Below are positions 44,222-59,266 of a DNA stretch of 64,000 bases, piece after piece. The DNA lies in contig WIAG01000010.1 in the NCBI GenBank assembly GCA_014055495.1, positions 1 through 64,000 of the forward strand, given 5' to 3'. Below the pieces are notes generated by a model. That model did no database searches. It saw only the letters and a list, made by a program, of their open reading frames with translations, and was not told where the DNA came from. Each line of letters opens with the position of its first letter. Position 1 is the first letter of the stretch. Made by a program: the position numbers and the translations under genes. The DNA is from Nitrospira sp. CR1.2 (GTDB lineage Bacteria; Nitrospirota; Nitrospiria; Nitrospirales; Nitrospiraceae).

Positions 44222-45778
44222 ATGCCCCGTTGGGCCAAGTGGATAAGCGGGTTGGTGATCGGCGTGATTGCGATCAGCTTGTTCGCCGCGGCAATTGCCG
44301 ATGAGCCGCTGAAGAAGTATATCGCGGAAAAGGCCAACCCCTCGCTCAAGGGCTATGCGCTCCATATCGACCAACTCGATCTGCACCCCCTGACCCTGTC
44401 GCTCGACCTCACAAACGTGATCCTTACCCAGAACCGCCGTCCTGAGCCGCCGATGGCGCACATTCCGAAATGGCATGTGGGTCTGCAGTGGGGCGGACTC
44501 GTCACCGGCGAACTTGTGAGCGACCATCGTATTGAACGACCAACGGCGCATGTGACGCGTCCTCAGGTCAAGGTGAAACTCAAGGACGTGCGCCCGGCCA
44601 TGTGGCAGGACAACATACGGCAGCTCGTGCCGTTTCGTATCAATTCGGTGGCGGTCGTACATGCCGAGCTCACGTATTTTGACCATCCCCAAGCCATACC
44701 GGTGAAACTCAACGATGTGCACTTCGAAGCCGGCGAGATCAGCAATCGTGGCGGTGAAGGAGAGAAGTATCCCTCAACAATTGTCGTAGATGCTCACCTT
44801 CCGCAGGGTGGCCGTATCAAGGTCGAGGGCCGTGCCAACGTGCTGGCGAAGCTGTTTCCCGTCTTTAGTGTGGACTTCGAGTTGGACGGTATCTCGCTCG
44901 TCGACCTGAGCGGCCTTGCCGGTGGATATAACCTTCACCTGGAGCGGGGAACATTGACGGCGAACGGCCGCACCGAATTGGCGCCCTGGAAGCAGGTGGC
45001 AGACGTGCGGGACATCCGTTTGGAAGGAGCCAAGGCGGACTACGTGTATCGCCGGAATCCGAAAGATGAGGCGCGCCGGTCGGAGGCTGCGGCAGTGGCC
45101 AAAAAGGCGAAGGACAATCCGTTGTTGGTGGTCAACGTCAAGCGGGGAAAAATTTTGGACAGCGAGTTTGGGTTTGTCAATCAAGCGGCCTCACCCGACT
45201 ATCGCGTCTTTGTCGCGGAGGTGAACGCGGACCTCGATAACTTCAGCAGCAGGCTGCGCGAATTGCAGGGAGGTGACGCCGTCGTCAAGGTGACGGGCCG
45301 ATTCATGGGCACGGGCCGCAGCGTCATCGCCTGGACGTTTCGGCCGGAGAAACCGGCTCCCGACTTCGATCTCGACATCCAAATCGTCAAAACCGACATG
45401 AAGTCGTTCAATAATGTGTTGCGCGCCTATGCGGATGTTGACGTGCATCGCGGTGACCTCTCGTTCTTCAGCGAACTCTCCATCCTCGAGGGACAGGTCT
45501 CCGGATATCTTAAGCCCATCTTTCGGGACGTCGAAGTCTATGATCCTCACGAGGACAAGGAGAAGGGGTGGAGCAAGCAGTTGTACGAGTCGGTCATCGG
45601 CGGCGTCGTGGAACTGCTGAAAGATTCGACCAGCGAACAAGTTGCTGCCGATGCGGCGGTGGCCGGGCCGCTTTCCACCCCATCCGTCGACACCTGGCAG
45701 GTACTGGGCACGCTGATCCAAAACGCCTTCTTCAAAGCGATTGTACCCGGCTTGGAACGGGAGTACGGCAAAGCCTGA
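44222..45778 (+). CDS. DUF748/AsmA-like envelope protein
   Basis: 518 aa from the ATG at 44222; starts at 44180 and 44165 are also in frame and no site has a good Shine-Dalgarno. One N-terminal membrane helix (WISGLVIGVIAISLFAAA) is followed by a long beta-rich region with the DUF748 layout: LDLTNVILTQ near 80, VELTYFDH-like repeats, and a late FSELSILEGQVSGYLKPIF. AsmA-like proteins are anchored at the inner membrane and are linked to lipid transport to the outer membrane. The hopanoid methylase gene follows 70 bp downstream. Confidence 0.75.
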   Translation: MPRWAKWISGLVIGVIAISLFAAAIADEPLKKYIAEKANPSLKGYALHIDQLDLHPLTLSLDLTNVILTQNRRPEPPMAHIPKWHVGLQWGGLVTGELVSDHRIERPTAHVTRPQVKVKLKDVRPAMWQDNIRQLVPFRINSVAVVHAELTYFDHPQAIPVKLNDVHFEAGEISNRGGEGEKYPSTIVVDAHLPQGGRIKVEGRANVLAKLFPVFSVDFELDGISLVDLSGLAGGYNLHLERGTLTANGRTELAPWKQVADVRDIRLEGAKADYVYRRNPKDEARRSEAAAVAKKAKDNPLLVVNVKRGKILDSEFGFVNQAASPDYRVFVAEVNADLDNFSSRLRELQGGDAVVKVTGRFMGTGRSVIAWTFRPEKPAPDFDLDIQIVKTDMKSFNNVLRAYADVDVHRGDLSFFSELSILEGQVSGYLKPIFRDVEVYDPHEDKEKGWSKQLYESVIGGVVELLKDSTSEQVAADAAVAGPLSTPSVDTWQVLGTLIQNAFFKAIVPGLEREYGKA

Positions 45779-45850
45779 TCTCAGCCGCCGCTGCTCCTGG
45801 TCGGGCCACTGGCCTGGCGACGAAGGCCAGAAGACCAAGAGGAGGAGACC

Positions 45851-47437
45851 ATGCGAGTCCTTGCCGTTCACCCGGGCCCATTGATGTACACCAAGATTTA
45901 TCTTCGTCTGGAGCCACTCGGACTCGAACTGGTGGCGGAGGGCCTGCGGCGGGCCGGCCACGAGGTGCGTCTCATCGACCTGCAGGTCGAATCCCAAAGC
46001 CAGTATGTGCGCCTGCTGCGCAATTGGTCGCCGGAGCTGATTGCTCTTTCGTGCAATTACTTAGCAAATGTTCCTGAGGTGATCGATCTCGCCAAACTCA
46101 CGAAAACCATTCTCCCACAGTGCTGCATTTGCGTGGGCGGCCACAGCGCATCCTTCATCGCTCCACAGTTGCTCCGTCACGGGATGGGCGCGATCGATTG
46201 CGTCCTCCGGGGGGAAGGGGAGGAGAGTATGCGGATGCTGGTGGATGCGGCCGCCCAGGATCGCTCGAGCCTCCAGCATGTTCCGGGAATCATGACGCAG
46301 GAAGGCGAAGGTCCACCGGCGAAGTTTGTGCATAGTCTGGACGAACTTCAGCCGGCGAGGGACCTGGTGCGACACCGCCGAAAATACTTCATCGGAGTAT
46401 TGGATCCCTGTGCGTCGATCGAGTTTGCGAGAGGGTGTCCGTGGGATTGTGCCTTTTGCAGCGCGTGGACATTTTACGGCCGGAGTTATCGCGCGCGGAG
46501 CGTCGATGCGATCGTGGAAGATCTGACACGGATCGAGGAGCCCGCCTGCTTCATCGTGGACGACGTGGCGTTTATTCAAGCCCAGCAAGGTTGTGCGATC
46601 GGCGAGGCTATCGCGTCCAGGGGCATCAATAAACAATATTATCTGGAAACGCGCGGGGATGTCCTGCTCCGCAATAAAGACGTGTTTCGGTTGTGGACGA
46701 GGCTTGGTCTCAAATATATGTTTCTGGGGATCGAGGCGATCGATGAAGAGGGGTTGGCCACCCATCGCAAACGGATTTCGTTGGGAAGGAATTTCGAAGC
46801 GTTGGAATTTGCCAGGACATTAGGGATCACGGTGGCGATCAATCTGATTGCCGATCCCGATTGGGATCGGGCGCGTTTCGACGTGGTGCGCCAATGGTGC
46901 TTGGAGATCCCCGAAATCGTGAACATCAGCGTGAATACGCCCTATCCGGGAACGGAAAGCTGGCAGACGGAGACGCGGCCGATTCTCACGCGCGACTACC
47001 GCCTGTTCGACATTCAGCATGCCGTCATGCCCACGCGGCTCCCGCTTCCGGAGTTCTACGAGGAGTTGGTCAAGACCCAGCAGGTGCTGAATACCAAGCA
47101 CCTCGGCTGGGCGGCTCTCAAGAGCACGGCGAAGATCGCGGCCGGACATCTGGTGCGAGGACAGACCAATTTTGTGAAGATGCTCTGGAAGTTCAACAGC
47201 GTGTATGACCCCCGGCTTCAATTGGCCGACCATATGCAGCCTGTGTATTACATGATGGATCCGCCGGCGAGGATCAAGGGGGTCGGCCACGACAGCGTCA
47301 TTCCGATTCACCGTCTGAAGAGACGGACGTCACAGCAGTTGGACGAGGAGACGGTTCATTTCGTCAATCAGAGCAGCGGGCACGCGATCGCAATCGAGTC
47401 AGAAGGTCGCTCTCGGTCGAGGGCAGAGGTTCCCTAA
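45851..47437 (+). CDS. hpnR: Hopanoid C-3 methylase, B12-binding radical SAM
   Basis: 528 aa. HpnR adds a methyl group at C-3 of hopanoids. The N-terminus MRVLAVHPGPLMYTKIYLRL and EPLGLELVAEGLRRAGHEV is characteristic of this enzyme. A cobalamin-binding domain covers about 1-150. The radical-SAM triad is C196, C200 and C203 (CPWDCAFC). A Gly-rich LETRGD strand and LGIEA motif follow in the barrel. AGGAGGAG lies just before the ATG. Products would be 3-methylhopanoids in the membranes. Confidence 0.88.
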   Translation: MRVLAVHPGPLMYTKIYLRLEPLGLELVAEGLRRAGHEVRLIDLQVESQSQYVRLLRNWSPELIALSCNYLANVPEVIDLAKLTKTILPQCCICVGGHSASFIAPQLLRHGMGAIDCVLRGEGEESMRMLVDAAAQDRSSLQHVPGIMTQEGEGPPAKFVHSLDELQPARDLVRHRRKYFIGVLDPCASIEFARGCPWDCAFCSAWTFYGRSYRARSVDAIVEDLTRIEEPACFIVDDVAFIQAQQGCAIGEAIASRGINKQYYLETRGDVLLRNKDVFRLWTRLGLKYMFLGIEAIDEEGLATHRKRISLGRNFEALEFARTLGITVAINLIADPDWDRARFDVVRQWCLEIPEIVNISVNTPYPGTESWQTETRPILTRDYRLFDIQHAVMPTRLPLPEFYEELVKTQQVLNTKHLGWAALKSTAKIAAGHLVRGQTNFVKMLWKFNSVYDPRLQLADHMQPVYYMMDPPARIKGVGHDSVIPIHRLKRRTSQQLDEETVHFVNQSSGHAIAIESEGRSRSRAEVP

Positions 47438-47456
47438 GAAGCCACAGTGCATCGTG

Positions 47457-47666
47457 TCAGACCTTATAGGCGAGTCCTTTGACGGCAATGCTGCCTTCTG
47501 CTACAGGTGACGCCCGGAACTGTAGCGCCTCTCCACGGGTGAGGCGTGCGCGGCGGCAGTGCGCGCGACAAGTCCAACATATTCGACCTGCCCCCTCGAT
47601 ACATGCCCGGGCACTACCCTTGCTCTTTTCAATGAGAAGACCTCTTAGAGGCTGAGTCTCTGTCAC
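47457..47666 (-). CDS. Possible small Cys-containing protein
   Basis: 69 aa, GTG start, weak ribosome site. It contains CIEGAGRICWTCRAHC and a Val-rich end. It lies alone between hpnR and the FBPase gene on the opposite strand. The codon use is less GC-biased than its neighbours, so it could be spurious. Confidence 0.25.
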   Translation of the reverse strand: MTETQPLRGLLIEKSKGSARACIEGAGRICWTCRAHCRRARLTRGEALQFRASPVAEGSIAVKGLAYKV

Positions 47667-47707
47667 AGGGAGATCACCTCAAACCCTTCTTTACCCAGGG
47701 GTGCGCT

Positions 47708-48832
47708 ATGGCGACTGAACAGAAGCCAGGAGACAGCGGTAAGCTCACGCTGAGTGTCATCAAAGCGGACATCGGTGGGTTTGTCGGCCATTCGGCGATC
47801 CACCCTGCATTATTGGATTGCGCGAACGAGAGGCTGGCCACAGCCAAGAACGGCGGGTTGCTGATCGATGCTCATGTGTCGGCCTGCGGGGATGATTTGC
47901 AGCTGATCATGACGCATCGCCAAGGCGTGGACCACGAACCGATCCATCGTTTAGCCTGGGAGACGTTTTTAGCGGGCACGGAGGTCGCGAAGGACCTGCA
48001 TCTCTACGGTGCCGGGCAGGATCTGCTGGCCGACGCGTTCAGCGGGAATGTGCGGGGGCAGGGCCCAGGCGTGGCCGAGATGGAGTTTGTGGAGCGGAAA
48101 TCCGACCCGGTGCTGATTTTCATGGCGGATAAAACGTCCGCCGGGGCTTGGAATCTCCCGCTGTATAAGATGTTTGCGGACCCGTTCACGACTGCCGGTC
48201 TGGTGATCGCGCCGACGCTGCATCAGGGGTTCCGCTTCGAGGTCCACGACATTTACAAACACAAAAAGATCACGTTCGATTGTCCGGAAGAATTGTATGA
48301 TCTGTTGGTGTTTATCGGGTCGCCCGGCAAGTATACGGTCAAAGCTGTGTATTCCAGGGCGGACGGCACCATTGCCGCCTCCACGTCCACCGAGCGGCTT
48401 TCCTTGATCGCGGGCAAATATGTCGGCAAGGATGATCCGGTGATGATCGTGCGTGCACAGCAAAACTTCCCGGCGGTGGGAGAGGTCCTGGACCCGTTCC
48501 GGTATCCCTGGATCATTGAGGGGTGGATGCGGGGCTCGCACTATGGCCCGCTCATGCCGGTCTCGGTGAAACAGGCGACACCGACCCGGTTCGACGGCCC
48601 TCCGCGTGTGGCCTGTCTAGGGTTTCAACTCGCCAACGGTCGATTGATCGGGCCGAGAGACATGTTCGACGATCCGTCCTATGACGAAGCGCGGAGGGAT
48701 GCGAATCGGATCGCCGATGTGTTGCGTCTCCATGGCCCCTTCGAGCCGCATCGATTGCCGTTGGAGGATATGGAGTATACGACCATGCCGCAGATTATGA
48801 AGAAACTCGAAGGACGCTGGGGGCCACTGTAA
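47708..48832 (+). CDS. Fructose-1,6-bisphosphate aldolase/phosphatase (class V FBPase)
   Basis: 374 aa. This bifunctional gluconeogenic enzyme condenses triose phosphates and dephosphorylates the product; it is widespread in archaea and deep-branching autotrophs. The metal-binding start SVIKADIGGF with GHSA (residues 16-30), CGDDLQ near 60-65, and FADPFTTAGLV at 157-166 are diagnostic. The aldolase pair Y209 and K212 (KYTVK) matches the Tyr/Lys of the archaeal enzymes. The gene has no FBPase neighbours; it suits an organism fixing CO2 by the reductive TCA cycle. Confidence 0.88.
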   Translation: MATEQKPGDSGKLTLSVIKADIGGFVGHSAIHPALLDCANERLATAKNGGLLIDAHVSACGDDLQLIMTHRQGVDHEPIHRLAWETFLAGTEVAKDLHLYGAGQDLLADAFSGNVRGQGPGVAEMEFVERKSDPVLIFMADKTSAGAWNLPLYKMFADPFTTAGLVIAPTLHQGFRFEVHDIYKHKKITFDCPEELYDLLVFIGSPGKYTVKAVYSRADGTIAASTSTERLSLIAGKYVGKDDPVMIVRAQQNFPAVGEVLDPFRYPWIIEGWMRGSHYGPLMPVSVKQATPTRFDGPPRVACLGFQLANGRLIGPRDMFDDPSYDEARRDANRIADVLRLHGPFEPHRLPLEDMEYTTMPQIMKKLEGRWGPL

Positions 48833-48855
48833 GTCTCATCCTTCGAGGCATCACG

Positions 48856-49146
48856 ATGGCCCAGATCGATCAACAGGCGGTGGCGCTGGAGTGGCAGGCG
48901 AGGGGCTTCAGTTGTGATCTTTGGGTTGATCCGCCCGGGCAAGTATGGGAGGATTACTGCCACGCGACCGACGAGTTGGTCATGCCGGTCGTCGGCCGGC
49001 TGGAACTGGAATTCGAAGGGCGGCGTGTGCGGCCCGCTCCCGGAGAGGCCATCCTGATTCCGGCCGGTGTGTTCCATACCGTCAGAAACATCGGCGGGAC
49101 GACTGCTCAGTGGCTCTACGGGTATAAGCGGATGCAGACAGGCTGA
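48856..49146 (+). CDS. Cupin domain protein
   Basis: 96 aa, a single small beta-barrel. Cupin motif 1 resembles EDYCHATDELVMPVVGRLELEF and motif 2 is PGEAILIPAGVFHTV, with the His at about 80. The usual H-x-H of motif 1 is reduced (YCHATDE), so metal binding is uncertain. It starts 23 bp after the FBPase gene. Confidence 0.8.
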   Translation: MAQIDQQAVALEWQARGFSCDLWVDPPGQVWEDYCHATDELVMPVVGRLELEFEGRRVRPAPGEAILIPAGVFHTVRNIGGTTAQWLYGYKRMQTG

Positions 49147-49175
49147 TGGACTGACTCACGGAGGGAGAGGAGCCG

Positions 49176-49586
49176 ATGCCGACAACGACGCAGTTTGTGG
49201 TGAGTGGACAGAGCAAGCCAGGGGTGCTGGCAGAGGTGGCGGCCGTGCTCGGCGCTGCCGGGGTCAACATCAAAGCCTTTTCCGCGCCTGAAGTCACGGG
49301 GCCCGGCAAACTGCGATTGATTGTCGCGGACGTCGATGCCGCGCGGATCGCCCTGAGAAAATCCAAGATCAAATTTCGCGAAGAGACCGCCTTGATTCTG
49401 AGCCTGGAAAATAAGCCCGGCGCCTTGAAACAGGTCGCCGATTCGCTGACCAGGGCCCGCATTAACGTGAAGTGCGGCTATTGTACGCCTTCTCGGGAAG
49501 GCAAACGCGCCATCGTCGTCTTGACGGTGTCGAATACAACGAAAGCCCTCGGGGTGTTGCGCACCCATTCACTCGACGAATTTTGA
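49176..49586 (+). CDS. Tandem ACT domain protein
   Basis: 136 aa with two ACT folds: residues 5-60 (VVSGQSKPGVLAEVAAVLGAAGVNI) and 72-130 (LSLENKPGALKQVADSLTRARINV). ACT domains bind amino acids or other small ligands. It is a stand-alone regulator with no catalytic domain. GGGAGAGGAG lies before the ATG. Confidence 0.85.
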   Translation: MPTTTQFVVSGQSKPGVLAEVAAVLGAAGVNIKAFSAPEVTGPGKLRLIVADVDAARIALRKSKIKFREETALILSLENKPGALKQVADSLTRARINVKCGYCTPSREGKRAIVVLTVSNTTKALGVLRTHSLDEF

Positions 49587-49594
49587 TCTCCTCC

Positions 49595-50302
49595 ATGCAG
49601 AGGGAGAAGCAGACCGGCACCTGTGGCCTCCTTCTCCCTCTTTGCCTTCTGATTCTGACCTCATGGCTGAACGGGTGCTCGGGCTGGGCGCCGGTCCGTC
49701 CTGTCTATCCACCGGGCTACCCGGTCGGTTTTGTCGAACGGGGCAGCGCCTCATGGTATGGCCCTGGTTTTCACGGCAATCGCACGGCGAACGGGGAAGT
49801 CTACGACATGCACAAACTGACGGCGGCGCACCGGACCTTACCCTTGGGATCGGTGGCCGTGGTGCGATCACTGACCACCGGCCGACAGGTCACCGTTCGG
49901 ATCAATGATCGCGGCCCCTTTGCCCGCGGACGCATTCTCGACCTCTCCCTGGCCGGCGCACAGGCGGTGGGCATGGTCGGGCGCGGTACCGACGACATCG
50001 AATTGCGAGTCGTCAGCTACCAGGGACGGGGAGGAGAGATGGGCGTACTCCAGGTACAGGTCGGCTCCTTTGCCGATCCTGCGAACGCGTCTGCGCTGGT
50101 AGAACGCCTACGCGGCGTCTACCCGGGTACTCGTGCGGTGGCGGTGGAGCTACCGGAGGGACGCCGCTACCGAGTGTATGCCGGACAGTTTCAGACGGAA
50201 GCGGCGGCAGAGCAGGCGGCCGCGCACCTGAGGCGGGCGCTGGATACCGATCCGTTTATTGTGCGAGACGACGGCGCGGGGGGCTCCGTGGAAAACCCTT
50301 AG
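49595..50302 (+). CDS. rlpA: RlpA-like lipoprotein with SPOR domain
   Basis: 235 aa from the ATG at 49595, 8 bp after the ACT gene stop. A lipobox (LNGC) places the lipidated Cys at residue 28. The double-psi barrel begins GSASWYGPGFHGNRTANGE near 47-65 and continues with NDRGPFARGR. The SPOR domain covers about 150-225 (VQVGSFADPANA). RlpA proteins cleave denuded glycan strands and localise to the septum. An upstream in-frame start at 49472 would be inside the ACT gene. Confidence 0.87.
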   Translation: MQREKQTGTCGLLLPLCLLILTSWLNGCSGWAPVRPVYPPGYPVGFVERGSASWYGPGFHGNRTANGEVYDMHKLTAAHRTLPLGSVAVVRSLTTGRQVTVRINDRGPFARGRILDLSLAGAQAVGMVGRGTDDIELRVVSYQGRGGEMGVLQVQVGSFADPANASALVERLRGVYPGTRAVAVELPEGRRYRVYAGQFQTEAAAEQAAAHLRRALDTDPFIVRDDGAGGSVENP

Positions 50303-50569
50303 CCTGACAGACCATGGTCGTGACGAGAAATTATTGATATTCTGATCGTTTCGCAGTAGGTAGGGAATTCTGGTAACGCTTGATGCGCCTGCCTGCCTGT
50401 GCTAATGGTAGTACGCGATGGATGAAAGTGACCCGAGAGGACCAATTCTGGTCGTCTTCTCACGACATGCGGTCAGTCTTGCAGTTCGACCCCTGCGCGT
50501 CGAACTGATCCAAGGTCTTGACCTTCACACACACAATCTGGTTTGGATTCTTTAACTTCGATAGGTCTT

Positions 50570-55763
<5,194 letters not shown>

Positions 55764-55764
<1 letters not shown>

Positions 55765-56717
55765 TATCGGCCGGGGTGTAAAGGGTCATCACTTTCGAAA
55801 AAGAAATCACCGAGTCCGCGGGGCAAGGCCTGATCGCCCAACGCACGCTTTCGTTTGCGGGACTGGGTCGGCAGATCGAGCGCTTCTTCCCCCAACACCT
55901 TGATGAGCGATTCCCTCCAGGCGGCATCGGCGGCCAACGGGTGGGCCGGGTCCTGGGCGCATCGTTTGAGCGCATATTGCAGCAGGTGAATGCCGTCGCG
56001 TACGGAGTATTCGAGGCTGAGTTGATGCGCCTCCTGCAGGAACTCCACCGTCAACGCCAGCATGTCGGCGGGAGCGAAGGGTAGGTGATACCGCAGAATC
56101 GCGAGCTCATCTTCGCGAGTAGGAAAGCCCATGCCGAGCGTCGGTTGGAGCCGCGAGAGGATATAGTCGGGCACCTCATACGTCGAGGCATCTTCGTTCA
56201 TCGTGACACAACAGCGGAAGTCGGCATGCGCTTTGATGAGCAGGCCCGCGATGATCGATTCCACGCAGCGCCGGTGATCCAACAGCGGAGCCAGGGAGGC
56301 CCAGCTTTTTTCGTTCATCCGGTTGCCTTCGTCGAGGACGCAGATGCTTCCGGTCAGTACCGCAGTGACCAGGGGTGACGCGTGATAACTGATCGTGCCG
56401 GATTCCGCCAGGACGGGCGTGATCAACAGGTCTTCCGGGCGGGTGTCCGCCGTGCATTGAAAGACATAGAGGTCTTGCTTCCGTTCGCGGGCTCCGGCCA
56501 TGGCCAGCGTGGTTTTGCCGATGCCCGGTTGCCCCGTGATCCGAGGTGAGAGGGGGAGATCGCGGTCGTCGATCACGAGCCAGCAGGCCAGCAGCTGCTT
56601 GAGAATTTCCCGGTTGCCGATCCACTCCTGGCCCATGGTCATCGGTTGCGCCAGGTGCAGCGAGATGCCTTCGATGGAAATGGAGCGCGCGGCGGCCTGA
56701 TGCGGGCTGGATGACAT
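55764..56717 (-). CDS. MoxR-like AAA ATPase
   Basis: 317 aa from the ATG at 56717; the frame is open to 56942 but without homology. Walker [10 protein letters not shown] is at 62-70, Walker [11 protein letters not shown] is near 118-127, and sensor 1 resembles CCVTMNED near 165. The arginine-containing lid follows. MoxR ATPases usually act as chaperones with a dedicated partner encoded beside them. Here the partner is the 628-aa protein and there is no vWA-domain gene. Confidence 0.82.
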
Positions 56718-56954
56718 AGTCTTTCGTGCCGATGATTGGATAGAATGGGCGGAACGGAAATCGTGGGCGAACCGTAGCACAGGGGCAGGGAAGGGGTCAA
56801 ACGCCTTGCCGACCCATTTCACTTTGACTTTCGCTGCCTTGGACCGTATCCTACCCACTTTCGCAAGCGGCGAATCGGGAGCGGATGCAGCAACACGAGT
56901 CTCCCTCAGGGAATCGACCACCGTCCATCTAGATGGCCGCAACGAAGGAGCGAG

Positions 56955-57647
56955 ATGATGACTGAGCGAGGCGGATCGATGAAACAGGCAGCAGTAGGGT
57001 CCCTTGGGCTACTGGTACTGTGCAGCGTGGGGTTGAGCGGTTGTGTGATGTCGGAAAAATATGAAGCGGAGAAGGCGCGTAGTCTGAACTTCCAGCGTCT
57101 TCTGGCGCAGGAAGAAAAGCGCAGCGCGGAGCTGGATAGCGAAGTCAAACGCAGCAAACGCGAGTTGGGTGAATATGAGGCCCGCAATCGTGAACTCAGC
57201 GCCCAGGTAGAAGCGGTCCGTCAGCAGGCGGCGCAGATCCAGGAAGAAGCACAGGCCATGAAAGAGGCGAGCCTGCTTGAGAAACGGGCACAAGAGGACA
57301 TGAAGCGCCTGACGACCATCCCCTCGAAAGCCAAGAAAGCCGCGCCGAAGAAGGATTTTGCGGCGGCTGTCGACGAAGCCCTGAAGGCCGAGGTGCCGAC
57401 CGACCTGAGCCTCGAGCCGGCCAAGGAGTCGGCGAAAGACCTGCTGGGGCACGCGGAGACGGCGTTGGACTCTGCCGGGGAAGCCGCGGCCTCTCTAGGA
57501 GGCACCACGCATACGGTGCGTCCGGGAGAAACGCTCTACCGCATCGGGCAAAAGTATCACGTCGGGTTGGATCAGCTGCGTAAGTGGAACAACATGACCA
57601 ACAACACCGTCGTCGTCGGACAAAAGTTGATCGTGAGTCAGCCGTAG
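56955..57647 (+). CDS. Lipoprotein with coiled coil and C-terminal LysM domain
   Basis: 230 aa. AAGGAG lies 4 to 7 bp before two adjacent ATGs (56955, 56958); 56979 is also possible. The lipobox LSGC puts the lipidated Cys at 30. Residues 31-115 form a charged coiled coil. A Lys/Ala-rich link leads to a LysM domain at about 186-229 ([18 protein letters not shown]) that binds peptidoglycan. It is 32 bp before trpE, so it may lie in the same transcript. Confidence 0.8.
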   Translation: MMTERGGSMKQAAVGSLGLLVLCSVGLSGCVMSEKYEAEKARSLNFQRLLAQEEKRSAELDSEVKRSKRELGEYEARNRELSAQVEAVRQQAAQIQEEAQAMKEASLLEKRAQEDMKRLTTIPSKAKKAAPKKDFAAAVDEALKAEVPTDLSLEPAKESAKDLLGHAETALDSAGEAAASLGGTTHTVRPGETLYRIGQKYHVGLDQLRKWNNMTNNTVVVGQKLIVSQP

Positions 57648-57679
57648 CCGGACGGTCTCGTCCTATCGGTCGTTTTTGT

Positions 57680-59176
57680 ATGGCGAAGCAGCACTATTCA
57701 TTGACCCTCGAGGAGTTTCGGACCCTGGCCGCACAAGGGAATCTGATTCCGTTGTACCGGGAGATCCTGGCGGACTATGAGACGCCTGTGTCGGCGTTCG
57801 CCAAGATCGACCACGGAGCGACCGCCTATCTGCTGGAGAGTGTCGCCGGCGGAGAGAATTGGGCCCGCTATTCCTTTCTTGGAAGCGGCTCCTCGGCTGT
57901 GATCCACGAAGAACAGGGCGATCTGGTGTTGACCCGCGGCAAGAAACGTCTGCGCATTCAGAGCCGGGGAAACCCACTGGAGCGACTCCGTGAATTGATG
58001 GACGAGTACCGGCCGGTGACCGTGCCGGGCTTGCCGCGTTTTGTCGGCGGCGCCGTGGGGTACGTGAGCTATGACATGGTGCGAACCTTCGAGGAGTTGC
58101 CGTCTCTTCGCAAAGACAGCCTGGGGCTGCCGGACTTCGCCTTCTTGCTGACCGATACCCTGCTGATTTTCGATAACGTTTCGCAGAAGATCAAGGTCGT
58201 CGCCAATGCCTATCTGGAATCCACGAAAGATCGTGACATTCGCGAGGCTTATCGGCACGCGACGGCGCGGATTGAAAAGATGATCGCCCGCCTGAAACGG
58301 CCCGTGCGGCAGCCACGTCAGCAGCGGCGTCGCAAGCCGATCACGTTCACGTCCAACATGAACAAGGCTGACTTCGAGAAGATGGTCGTGGCGACCAAGG
58401 AATATATCCGCGCGGGTGACATCGTGCAGGCCGTGCTGTCTCAGCGTTGGGAAACGCAGATTCATACGACACCGTTTCAGCTCTACCGCGCCCTGCGCGT
58501 CATCAACCCTTCGCCCTACATGTATTATCTGCGCGTCGGGGGCGTGGAACTGGTAGGCTCCTCACCGGAGACGCTGGTGCGTTGTGAAGACGGGCAGATC
58601 TCGTTGCGGCCCATTGCGGGGACGCGTCGTCGCGGGAAGACGCCGGAAGAGGATCAGGAACTCGCGCGGAATCTCTTGGCGGATGAAAAAGAACGCGCCG
58701 AACATGTGATGCTGGTGGATCTGGGACGCAACGACGTGGGGCGTGTGGCCTCTCGCGGATCGGTGAAGGTGGATTCGTTGATGCAGGTGGAACGCTATTC
58801 CCACGTCATGCACATCGTCTCCCAAGTGACGGGACAGTTGGAAAAGGGAAAATCGGTGTACGATGTCACGCGTGCGTGTTTCCCCGCCGGGACTGTCTCG
58901 GGGGCGCCGAAGATCCGGGCCATGGAGATCATCGAGGAGTTGGAGCCGACGCGGCGCGGTCCCTATGCCGGGGCAGTGGGGTATTTCGGTTTCTCCGGCA
59001 ATATGGACATGTGCATCAATATCCGGACCGTGGTGATCAAGGGGCGGCAGGCTTATATCCAGGCCGGCGCGGGCATCGTGGCCGACTCCGTACCCGAACA
59101 TGAGTATGAGGAAACCTGCAATAAGGCGCGCGCGATGATGAAGGCCATCGAACTCGCCGAGCAGGGACTGGAATGA
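57680..59176 (+). CDS. trpE: Anthranilate synthase component I
   Basis: 498 aa from the ATG at 57680; the frame is open into the LysM gene. Converts chorismate to anthranilate with TrpG. LLES at 50-53 is the tryptophan feedback site region. The chorismate-binding half has GSSPETLVR near 305, IAGTRRRG near 325, and FPAGTVSGAPKIRAMEII near 410. A basic insertion (RQPRQQRRRKP) precedes it. No leader peptide or attenuator lies in the 32-bp gap upstream. Confidence 0.95.
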   Translation: MAKQHYSLTLEEFRTLAAQGNLIPLYREILADYETPVSAFAKIDHGATAYLLESVAGGENWARYSFLGSGSSAVIHEEQGDLVLTRGKKRLRIQSRGNPLERLRELMDEYRPVTVPGLPRFVGGAVGYVSYDMVRTFEELPSLRKDSLGLPDFAFLLTDTLLIFDNVSQKIKVVANAYLESTKDRDIREAYRHATARIEKMIARLKRPVRQPRQQRRRKPITFTSNMNKADFEKMVVATKEYIRAGDIVQAVLSQRWETQIHTTPFQLYRALRVINPSPYMYYLRVGGVELVGSSPETLVRCEDGQISLRPIAGTRRRGKTPEEDQELARNLLADEKERAEHVMLVDLGRNDVGRVASRGSVKVDSLMQVERYSHVMHIVSQVTGQLEKGKSVYDVTRACFPAGTVSGAPKIRAMEIIEELEPTRRGPYAGAVGYFGFSGNMDMCINIRTVVIKGRQAYIQAGAGIVADSVPEHEYEETCNKARAMMKAIELAEQGLE

Positions 59177-59178
59177 GT

Positions 59179-59262
59179 GCGTGAAACGTGAACGGTCGAA
59201 TGTGAAACGCAGGAACTGTGACCCGATGAGATACGATTCACGAACGACGAACGACGAGCGCC
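59179..59262. repeat. GTGAAACG / CGAACGACGAGA intergenic repeat, copy between trpE and trpG
   Basis: GCGTGAAACGTGAACG and ATGTGAAACGC are followed by GATGAGATACGATTCACGAA and CGACGAACGACGAGCG. It ends about 5 bp before the trpG ATG, leaving no room for a normal ribosome site. Confidence 0.55.
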
Positions 59263-59266
59263 GCGT

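Noticed and set aside
57648-57679. Trp attenuator or T-box before trpE
   Set aside because: The 32-bp gap has no leader peptide with tandem Trp codons and no hairpin.
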